A stretch of 64,000 bases of DNA. Origin: Stenotrophomonas humi. GTDB lineage: Bacteria > Pseudomonadota > Gammaproteobacteria > Xanthomonadales > Xanthomonadaceae. The stretch covers positions 1 to 64,000 of the forward strand of contig NZ_LDJI01000012.1 of assembly GCF_001431415.1 (NCBI RefSeq), given 5' to 3'. Numbering within the stretch: the first letter of the stretch is position 1; the number at the start of each line of letters is the position of its first letter. The translations under genes and the position numbers were made by a program. Positions 19,208 to 25,350 of the stretch are shown here, piece after piece. The notes below the pieces were generated by a model. The model was not told where the DNA came from. It was given only the letters and a program-made list of their open reading frames with translations, and searched no databases.

Positions 19208-19246
19208 ATTATAGCCCGCCCCGCTCGCGGGCTGGCTGCCCGCGAG
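19208..19246 (-). promoter_or_regulatory. Aldolase promoter with a dyad over the -35 region
   Basis: Perfect TATAAT on the minus strand at 19213-19208, 35 bases upstream of the start codon. No TTGACA-like -35 is present. Instead a perfect 9-base dyad, CTCGCGGGC (19224-19232) / GCCCGCGAG (19238-19246), occupies that position. It could be an operator or an upstream mRNA hairpin. Confidence 0.5.
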
Positions 19247-19287
19247 GTCTGGAACCGCTTTCAAGCTTGGGTTAGGACAATTCCTGT

Positions 19288-19316
19288 CCGCTCCGATCAG
19301 TTTTTGACCGGAGCGG
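19288..19316 (-). terminator. Hairpin after pyk
   Basis: Twelve-base arms CCGCTCCGATCA (19288-19299) and TGACCGGAGCGG (19305-19316) with one G-T wobble, loop GTTTT, 17 bases after the pyk stop. It lacks a U tract, so termination may be incomplete or factor-dependent. Confidence 0.5.
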
Positions 19317-19333
19317 TGGCTTGCCTTGTCCGC

Positions 19334-20800
19334 TCAGAGCCCGCCCAGGCCGCTGGCACGTCCATCGGCGCCGACTTCCAGCAGGCGCAGGGTGTTGGTG
19401 GCGCCATGGGTTTCCATGTGCTCGCCGCTGGTGAACACCACGCGGTCACCGGCCTCCAGCAACCCGGCCTCGACCAGCAGGCGGATGCTGCCGCGTGCCG
19501 CTTCACGCGGCGTGAAGCCGCGGCTGTCGAAGTTGATCGGGAACACATCGCGCATCAGCGCCATCTGCCGGCGTGCGCCATCGTGGCGGGTCACCGCGAA
19601 CACCGGTGCCGAGGCGCGAAAGCGCGACAGGTAACGCGCAGTGCCACCGGATTCGGTCATCGCCACGATCGCGCGCACACCCACGTGCTGGGACAGGAAC
19701 ATGGTCGCCATGGCGATGGCCTGGTCGGCACGTTCCAGGTTGCGCGGCGACGCGCCGAAGTCGGTTTCGGTCTGGAACTGGCGCTCGGCCCCCAGGCAGA
19801 TGCGCGCCATCGCCTCGACGGCCTTGACCGGGTAGGCACCGGCGGCGGTTTCGGCCGACAGCATTACCGCGTCGGTACCGTCGATGACCGAGTTGGCCAC
19901 GTCCAGCACTTCGGCACGGGTCGGGATCGGGCTTTCGACCATGGACTGCAGCATCTGCGTGGCGGTGATCACCACCTTGTTCTGCGCCAGCGAGGCCTTG
20001 ATGATTTTCTTCTGCAGGCCCGGCAGTTCGGCATCGCCGATTTCCACGCCCAGATCGCCACGCGCCACCATCACCACGTCACTGGCGTCGACGATCTCTT
20101 CCAGGTTCTCGATGGCCTCGGTGCGCTCGATCTTGGACACCAGCGCGGCGTAGCAGCCATGCGATTCGGCGATCGCGCGGGCATCGTTCATGTCCTGCGC
20201 GTTGCGGCAGAACGACACGGCGATGAAGTCCACGCCGATCTTGGCAACGATGCCGATCAGCTCCTTGTCGCGCTCGGTCAGCGCACCCAGCGACAGACCG
20301 CCGCCCTGCTTGTTCAGGCCCTTGCGATCGGACAGCACGCCGTCGTTGAGCACGGTATTGATGATGCGTTCGCCCTGCACTTCGACCACCTGCAACTGCA
20401 TCAGGCCGTCGTCGAGCAGCAGCACGTCGCCCGGGCCCACGTCCTGCGGCAGGCCGAGGTAGCTCACGCCCACCTGGCTGGCGTCACCCGGCGCGGCGGT
20501 GCTGCTGGCGATCAGGTCGAAGCGGTCACCGGCCTTGAGCTGCACCTTGCCTTCGGCGAAGCGCTCGATGCGGATCTTCGGGCCCGGCAGGTCGGCCAGG
20601 ATGCCCACTTCCACACCCACGCGCTGGGCAGCGGCGCGTACATCGGCGGCACGCTTGGCCTGGCCGGCCGGATCGCCATGGGAGAAGTTCAGGCGGACCA
20701 CGTTGACGCCGGCGCGGAACAACTCATCCAGCACCCCTGGCGCATCGGTAGCCGGTCCGAGGGTGGCAAGAATCTTGGTGCGTCGCTGGCGTTCGGTCAT
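19334..20800 (-). CDS. pyk: Pyruvate kinase
   Basis: Converts phosphoenolpyruvate and ADP to pyruvate and ATP. 488 residues from the ATG at 20800 (MTERQRRTKILATLGPA), the conserved pyruvate-kinase beginning; the in-frame extension to 21091 has no family similarity. The A domain carries NVVRLNFSHGD and MVARGDLGVEIG, and ITATQMLQSM is the catalytic signature loop. The C-terminal domain ends with the allosteric-type SGEHMETHGATN region. It is monocistronic, with its own promoter 70 bases upstream. Confidence 0.96.
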   Translation of the reverse strand: MTERQRRTKILATLGPATDAPGVLDELFRAGVNVVRLNFSHGDPAGQAKRAADVRAAAQRVGVEVGILADLPGPKIRIERFAEGKVQLKAGDRFDLIASSTAAPGDASQVGVSYLGLPQDVGPGDVLLLDDGLMQLQVVEVQGERIINTVLNDGVLSDRKGLNKQGGGLSLGALTERDKELIGIVAKIGVDFIAVSFCRNAQDMNDARAIAESHGCYAALVSKIERTEAIENLEEIVDASDVVMVARGDLGVEIGDAELPGLQKKIIKASLAQNKVVITATQMLQSMVESPIPTRAEVLDVANSVIDGTDAVMLSAETAAGAYPVKAVEAMARICLGAERQFQTETDFGASPRNLERADQAIAMATMFLSQHVGVRAIVAMTESGGTARYLSRFRASAPVFAVTRHDGARRQMALMRDVFPINFDSRGFTPREAARGSIRLLVEAGLLEAGDRVVFTSGEHMETHGATNTLRLLEVGADGRASGLGGL

Positions 20801-20870
20801 GGTGCTCGGTCTCCCTATGAAGCCATCGAAATTAGCACATCCACTGCATGACAACGATGTCGCATACGAT

Positions 20871-20899
20871 TTCATAAAACACTTTCTGCGCTGTCCCAA
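20871..20899 (-). promoter_or_regulatory. Probable pyk promoter
   Basis: Minus-strand TTGGGA (20899-20894), 17-base spacer, TATGAA (20876-20871). Each hexamer matches the sigma-70 consensus at four of six positions. Transcription would start near 20864, leaving a leader of about 64 bases. Confidence 0.45.
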
Positions 20900-20904
20900 A
20901 GACA

Positions 20905-20940
20905 GTCCGGACAGCCTGTCTGGACATACCGTACGGTATG
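20905..20940. promoter_or_regulatory. Two abutting palindromes upstream of the pyk promoter
   Basis: CATACCGTACGGTATG (20925-20940) is a perfect 16-base palindrome. Sharing its first base is a 21-base imperfect dyad, GTCCGGACAG-C-CTGTCTGGAC (20905-20925). Relative to the predicted pyk start they are centred near -68 and -51, upstream of the -35. They resemble TetR-type operators in shape, but no matching regulator gene is nearby. Confidence 0.55.
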
Positions 20941-21230
20941 ACAACGCGAGTCCTGCAACCAGCCGGCATCGGTCATGGCGATACCGCTGACGGTCCGCGA
21001 CGGAAGCTGCCGTTACACCGCGATGACGTGAGTGGAGGGGGCGGACACGCAGGGTCGCGCGCCACGGACAGAAGGGACATGGCCAGGCCATGGAACGGAA
21101 GGGCGCTGCTCGTTCCTGGTTTGCACGGGCGCCCCACCCCCACCGTGCAGATCCTCACTCCCGCGCAGGCAAGACCTTCAACCGGCTGCGGAAATGACGA
21201 ATCAAAGAAAATGATGCCGCACAAACAACA

Positions 21231-21253
21231 AGGGCCCCGGAAACCGGAGCCCT
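21231..21253 (-). terminator. HAD phosphatase gene terminator
   Basis: Minus-strand AGGGCTCCGG / CCGGGGCCCT stem with one mismatch and a TTT loop, followed by the T-rich TGTTGTTTG, 36 bases after the stop. Confidence 0.65.
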
Positions 21254-21288
21254 GAATCGATCATGCGTGATCCCGCCGCGCGCTCCCA

Positions 21289-21933
21289 TCAACCGCGCAG
21301 CAGCACCGCCAGCTCGCCCGGGGTCGAAGCCAGCGCGCCGACACCCGCCGCTTCCAGCTCTTCACGGCCGCCAAAGCCCCACAGCACGCCGACATTGCGC
21401 ATGGCGTGATGCCGCGCGCCTTCGATGTCCATGCGACGGTCACCGATCATCCAGCACTGCGTCGGCTGCAATGACAGCCGCTGCAGCGCCTCGGCGATCA
21501 ACTCCGGCTTGTTGCTGCGCGAGCCATCTTCCGTTGCACCGATCACATTCTCGAAGCAACCACCAAAGGGCAGGTGCTCGACGATGCGGCGCGCATGCGG
21601 CTCGTTCTTGGCGGTGACCACGGCCAGCCGATGACCGGCCGCATGCAGGCCCTGCACCACGTCGCCGATCCCGGCGTAGATATCGTGCTCCTGCCAGCCG
21701 ATCACCTCGAAGCGTTCGCGGTACAACGCCACCGCGTGCTCCACCTGCTGCGCATCACCCAGCAGCGGGGTGAAGCTGGTGCGCAGTGACGGGCCGATCC
21801 ACTTGCGCAGTTCAGCCATCGGCGGTACCGGCTGCTGCAGTTTCTCCAGCGCATAAGCCACGCAACTGGTGATGCCGACGGCCGAATCAATCAGCGTGCC
21901 GTCGAGATCGAAGAAAAAGACATCGCGGCTCAT
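21289..21933 (-). CDS. HAD-superfamily hydrolase (phosphoglycolate phosphatase-like)
   Basis: 214-residue subclass IA HAD phosphatase. Motif I is FDLDGT with nucleophile Asp9 and acid/base Asp11. Motif II is VVTAKN, motif III the Lys of SNKPELI, and motif IV GDRRMD. A helical cap lies between residues about 15 and 80. The substrate is unknown; phosphoglycolate or another small phosphoester is typical. It is downstream of pgk on the same strand. Its Shine-Dalgarno (GAGGA, 6 bases before the ATG) lies inside a long base-paired element, described separately. Confidence 0.88.
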   Translation of the reverse strand: MSRDVFFFDLDGTLIDSAVGITSCVAYALEKLQQPVPPMAELRKWIGPSLRTSFTPLLGDAQQVEHAVALYRERFEVIGWQEHDIYAGIGDVVQGLHAAGHRLAVVTAKNEPHARRIVEHLPFGGCFENVIGATEDGSRSNKPELIAEALQRLSLQPTQCWMIGDRRMDIEGARHHAMRNVGVLWGFGGREELEAAGVGALASTPGELAVLLRG

Positions 21934-21937
21934 GGAA

Positions 21938-22084
21938 CGTCCTCACGATCCGTCGTGAGCGATGGCCTGTGACCCGTGGCGGAGCGGAGCAAGCGCAACG
22001 TATGTGGAATACGTGAGCATTGCGAGCACCGCACGCGGGTCACAGGGCGAGCGCAACAGGTTCGTGAGGACGCTCTCACGAACC
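21938..22084 (-). promoter_or_regulatory. Nested, mutually exclusive hairpins between pgk and the HAD phosphatase gene
   Basis: The 142-base intergenic region is almost wholly self-complementary. In minus-strand RNA order: (1) GGUUCGUGAG at the pgk stop pairs with (2) CUCACGAACC (22084-22059, 10 bp); a central hairpin with 11-bp perfect arms (22046-22036 with 21976-21966) has an inner ACGUAU/AUACGU stem (22014-22009 with 22003-21998); then (3) CUCACGA (21959-21953) pairs with (4) UCGUGAG (21948-21942). Alternatively segment 2, CGUCCUCACGA (22072-22062), pairs perfectly over 11 bp with segment 4, UCGUGAGGACG (21948-21938). Segment 4 contains the phosphatase Shine-Dalgarno. This looks like an attenuator or a palindromic repeat insertion. 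Confidence 0.6.
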
Positions 22085-23254
22085 GCGGGCCTCCAGCGCT
22101 GCGACTGCCGGCAAGGTCTTGCCCTCCAGGAACTCCAGGAACGCGCCACCACCGGTGGAGATGTAGCTGACCTGCTTGGCAATGCCGTACTTGTCGACCG
22201 CTGCCAGGGTGTCGCCACCGCCCGCAATGGAGAACGCACTGGAACTTGCGATCGCGCGGGCCAGTGCTTCGGTGCCCTTGCCGAACGCATCAAATTCAAA
22301 CACGCCAACCGGGCCGTTCCACACCACGGTGCCTGCCTTGGCGATCAGCTCGGCGTACTGCGCGGCCGTCTGCGGGCCGATGTCCAGGATCATGTCGCCC
22401 GCATCAACAGCATCCACCGCCTTGACGGTGGCCGGTGCGTCGGCGGCGAAGGCCGGTGCAACGATCACGTCGGTCGGCAGCGGAATTTCAGCACCGCGTG
22501 CCTTCGCATCGGCGTCGATCTTGCGGGCGGTGTCGAGCAGATCGTTCTCGACCAGCGACTTGCCCACGCCATGGCCTTCGGCGGCGATGAAGGTATTGGC
22601 GATGCCGCCACCGACGATCAGCTGGTCCACCTTGCTCACCAGGCTGGACAGCAGTTCCAGCTTGGTCGAGACCTTGGAGCCGGCGACGATGGCCAGCAGC
22701 GGACGTGCCGGGTTGGCCAGCGCCTTGTCCAGTGCATCCAGTTCGGCCATCAGCAGCGGGCCGCCAGCGGCGACCGGCGCGAAGCGGATCACACCATGTG
22801 TGGAAGCCTGCGCACGGTGCGCGGTGCCGAAGGCATCCATCACGAACACGTCGCACAGTGCGGCGTACTTCTTCGACAGCGCCTCGTCGTCCTTGCTCTC
22901 GCCCACGTTCATGCGGCAGTTTTCCAGCAGCACGATCTTGCCCGGGGCCACTTCAACGCCGTCCACCCAGTCCTTGACCAGCGGCACGTCCACGTCCAGC
23001 AGTTCGGACAGGCGCTTGGCCACCGGCGCCAGCGAATCGGCCTCGCTCCAAACACCTTCCTTCGGGCGGCCCAGATGCGAGGTGACCAGCACGGCAGCGC
23101 CCTTTTCCAGCGCCAGCTTCAGCGTCGGCAGCGAGGCGGTGATGCGCTGTTCGGAGGTGATCTTGCCGTTGTCGTCGATCGGCACGTTCAGATCCTGGCG
23201 GATCAATACACGCTTGCCGGAAAGGTCGAGGTCGGTCATACGAACGATGGACAT
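22076..23254 (-). CDS. pgk: Phosphoglycerate kinase
   Basis: Interconverts 1,3-bisphosphoglycerate/ADP and 3-phosphoglycerate/ATP. 392 residues, the usual bacterial length. It starts [21 protein letters not shown], includes the substrate-binding DLNVP and TSHLGRP segments, the [13 protein letters not shown] hinge region and the C-terminal nucleotide loop GGGDTLAAV. It diverges from the GNAT gene at 23337 across 82 bases. Gap lies 5 kb upstream, with the DUF2339/DUF3999 pair between. Confidence 0.97.
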   Translation of the reverse strand: MSIVRMTDLDLSGKRVLIRQDLNVPIDDNGKITSEQRITASLPTLKLALEKGAAVLVTSHLGRPKEGVWSEADSLAPVAKRLSELLDVDVPLVKDWVDGVEVAPGKIVLLENCRMNVGESKDDEALSKKYAALCDVFVMDAFGTAHRAQASTHGVIRFAPVAAGGPLLMAELDALDKALANPARPLLAIVAGSKVSTKLELLSSLVSKVDQLIVGGGIANTFIAAEGHGVGKSLVENDLLDTARKIDADAKARGAEIPLPTDVIVAPAFAADAPATVKAVDAVDAGDMILDIGPQTAAQYAELIAKAGTVVWNGPVGVFEFDAFGKGTEALARAIASSSAFSIAGGGDTLAAVDKYGIAKQVSYISTGGGAFLEFLEGKTLPAVAALEARGS

Positions 23255-23336
23255 GGCAGGATCTGCTCCGCTGGGGGTGGGAAACCGCCATTTTCGCCCG
23301 CCCCGTCAGCTGGGGGCAAACCCAAGGGTCAATCCG

Positions 23337-23894
23337 ATGCAGACACGTCTTCCCCAACCTGAACTGCGCAGCGACCGGCTGCGCCTGCGCGAAGTCCGCG
23401 ACAGCGACGCCCCGGCGCTGTTCGCCATCCATTCCAATCCGCAGGTGATGCGCTACTGGAGCTACCCGGCCTGGACCGAACTGGCCCAGGCCGCACAGAA
23501 GGTGGCCGACATCCAGCGCCAGCGCCGCGAACTGGACATCCTGGTCTGGGCCATCGCCGATGCCGCCAGCGACCGGCTGATCGGTACCAGTGCGGTATTC
23601 GCGCTGGATCTCACGCAGGGCCGCGCCGAGATCGGCTACAGCCTGCACCCGGATTGGCAAGGTCGGGGACTGGCCATCGAGGCACTGCGGCTGATCCTGC
23701 AATACGCCTTCAGCGACCTGCACCTGCGTCGTGTGGAAGCCGATGCCGACCCACGCAATGAACCGTCGTGGCGGCTGCTGGAAAAACTGGGCTTCGTCCG
23801 TGAAGGCCTGCTGCGCGAGCGCTGGAACGTCAACGATGAAATCTGCGACACCGCGCTTTATGGCTTGCTGCGGCGAGATTTCAAAGCAGGCTGA
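23337..23894 (+). CDS. GNAT-family N-acetyltransferase (RimJ/RimL-like)
   Basis: 185 residues beginning MQTRLPQPELRSDRLRLREVRDSD. It has the GNAT acetyl-CoA motif A, IGYSLHPDWQGRGLAIEALRLIL, near residues 100-122, and then NEPSWRLLEKLGFVREG, the RimJ/RimL-type motif B. The likely acceptor is a protein N-terminus or a small amine, not identifiable from sequence. The reading frame is open far upstream into pgk antisense, but the family begins at this ATG. SMAG-type repeats follow its stop. Confidence 0.88.
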   Translation: MQTRLPQPELRSDRLRLREVRDSDAPALFAIHSNPQVMRYWSYPAWTELAQAAQKVADIQRQRRELDILVWAIADAASDRLIGTSAVFALDLTQGRAEIGYSLHPDWQGRGLAIEALRLILQYAFSDLHLRRVEADADPRNEPSWRLLEKLGFVREGLLRERWNVNDEICDTALYGLLRRDFKAG

Positions 23895-23898
23895 AGCA

Positions 23899-23966
23899 GT
23901 AGAGCGGAGCCACGCTCCGCTGAGGCGTTACCGGTACAGCCCTTGCCGAGCATGGCTCGGCACTAC
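23899..23966. repeat. Inverted pair of SMAG-type (GTAG) REP hairpins
   Basis: First element on the plus strand: GTAG (23899-23902) then AGCGGAGC-CAC-GCTCCGCT. Second element inverted: TGCCGAGC-ATG-GCTCGGCA then CTAC (23944-23966), which is GTAG on the minus strand. A 22-base spacer separates them. They lie in the convergent gap between the GNAT gene and DUF3999, the usual location for Stenotrophomonas SMAG elements as I remember them. Confidence 0.75.
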
Positions 23967-23967
23967 C

Positions 23968-25350
23968 TCATGCTTCTTTTTTCTCCACGCGGCTGCTGCG
24001 CAACAGACTCAAAGCAAACCCGGCCACCGCCAGTGCGCCGATCACCAGCACCGCCCACAGCAGCACGTTCTTCCAATCGCGTGGCGGCTTTGCCGGCTGA
24101 TAGGCGGCATCACCCGCGCGCGCGGCACTTCCGCCGAGCGTGGCGATTGCCGGCTGCCACTGCGCGCCATTGCGTGCACGCAAGGCGTCCAGCATCGGAT
24201 CAAGTGTTACCTGCATCTCACTCACATTCGCGCTGCCCGCAACCAGCAGATACGGCGCACGCCCCTGCGCCAGGAACACCATGCTGCCGGGGCGGTAACC
24301 CAGTCGCAGCAACGGTGCTTCCGACGGCACCGAACCCGGCTCGGCCAACAATCGCCACTGCCGGTCGGTAATCACTCCAGAGGTTTCCAATGGTGGCGAA
24401 TGCTGCAGCTGGCCAGCCTCACTCAAGCTCCAGGCGTTCCAACCACGCCGCAGCAGTTGCCAATCCGGGTTGTTGCCATCCGCGCCAGGGCGATCCGCAT
24501 CGCGACTGAAGACGCTCCAGCTCACCGCACTGTTGGCCGGCATCCGCACGTCCATGCGCTGGATCGGCGGGCGTCCCTGCAACTGGTACTGATAACCGTC
24601 CTTGGCGCTGCCGCCGGCCGCGGCGGTCAGCTCCAGCCATTGCCAGTCACCGCTATCCACCGCATCGACGACTTCACCACGCAGCGCGCGCAGTGCCGGT
24701 GCGCTGGTTCGCTGCAGCGGCACCAGGCGCAGGTAACGCAGCGCGCTGTCCACCTTGATGGTGCTGTTGCGCAGCTCGCGGCCCTGGTTGCTCAACTGCA
24801 CCAACCGCACCTGCGGGTCGAGCACCTGCCAACCACGCAGGTCGTCGCTGCCTTCCAACCGGTAGCCCAGGTCCAGCGACGCACCGGCATCGGCCCAGTC
24901 CACCCGCAGTGCACGTACCTTGCCGGCGTCATCGCCCAGATCCACCAGCCATACCGGTGCCGCAGCGCCAGCACTGCCACCGCTACCGACCGAATTGCGG
25001 ATCGACAGCACCTTGCCGCGCGTGTCGCGCTCGACCACCACGCTCAGATCGTCATCGGCGGTGGCTGCCACCGGCAGCGCGAACCATTGCAGCTCCACCG
25101 TGCGCAGCGGCCCGGACAGCGGCATGGCAGCTGCATACACCGCACTCGCTACCTGCTTGCCATCGGCATCGATTACCCGCACATCGCGCAGGTCACGCCA
25201 ATGCGCAGCGGCATAGACCGATGCATCCAACGGCACGCGATAAGCACCGGCGTCGGGCTGGGACAACTGCAATGGCCACTGTTGGGCGAAATCATCGGCG
25301 GCCTGCGCACTCAACGGCAGCAGTGCCAGCCACAGCAAACGCTTGATCAT
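23968..25350 (-). CDS. DUF3999 family envelope protein
   Basis: 460 residues: a signal peptide (MIKRLLWLALLPLSAQA), a long periplasmic beta-rich region with PLDASVYAAAHWRDLRDVRVIDADGK near the N-terminus, and one C-terminal transmembrane helix (WKNVLLWAVLVIGALAVAGFAL) with a short basic tail. This matches DUF3999, whose function I do not know. It overlaps the DUF2339 gene by 4 bases (ATGA), and the two families usually occur together, so they probably form one envelope complex. Confidence 0.82.
   Translation of the reverse strand: MIKRLLWLALLPLSAQAADDFAQQWPLQLSQPDAGAYRVPLDASVYAAAHWRDLRDVRVIDADGKQVASAVYAAAMPLSGPLRTVELQWFALPVAATADDDLSVVVERDTRGKVLSIRNSVGSGGSAGAAAPVWLVDLGDDAGKVRALRVDWADAGASLDLGYRLEGSDDLRGWQVLDPQVRLVQLSNQGRELRNSTIKVDSALRYLRLVPLQRTSAPALRALRGEVVDAVDSGDWQWLELTAAAGGSAKDGYQYQLQGRPPIQRMDVRMPANSAVSWSVFSRDADRPGADGNNPDWQLLRRGWNAWSLSEAGQLQHSPPLETSGVITDRQWRLLAEPGSVPSEAPLLRLGYRPGSMVFLAQGRAPYLLVAGSANVSEMQVTLDPMLDALRARNGAQWQPAIATLGGSAARAGDAAYQPAKPPRDWKNVLLWAVLVIGALAVAGFALSLLRSSRVEKKEA

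Larger units (their letters stand above)
20801..21288. other. 488-base non-coding region upstream of pyk
   Basis: No convincing gene. From the pyk side it holds an AT-rich promoter (20871-20899), two abutting palindromes (20905-20940), about 290 bases without recognisable structure, and the terminator hairpin of the HAD phosphatase gene (21231-21253). The short open frames here, for example 20938-21255 on the plus strand, have Arg/Pro/His-rich shadow composition and no ribosome binding site. Confidence 0.6.

Noticed and set aside
16657..19275. An 872-codon plus-strand frame opposite the M1 peptidase and aldolase
   Set aside because: Spans two real genes and a terminator on the other strand; no signature motif.
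20938..21255. A 105-codon plus-strand frame in the pyk upstream gap
   Set aside because: Its ATG is part of the palindrome, no Shine-Dalgarno, Arg/Pro/His-rich composition, and it runs into the phosphatase terminator.
22176..23336. N-terminal extension of the GNAT protein through the pgk region
   Set aside because: The extra residues are antisense of pgk; the GNAT family starts at 23337 and the extension is Ser/Ala-rich shadow sequence.
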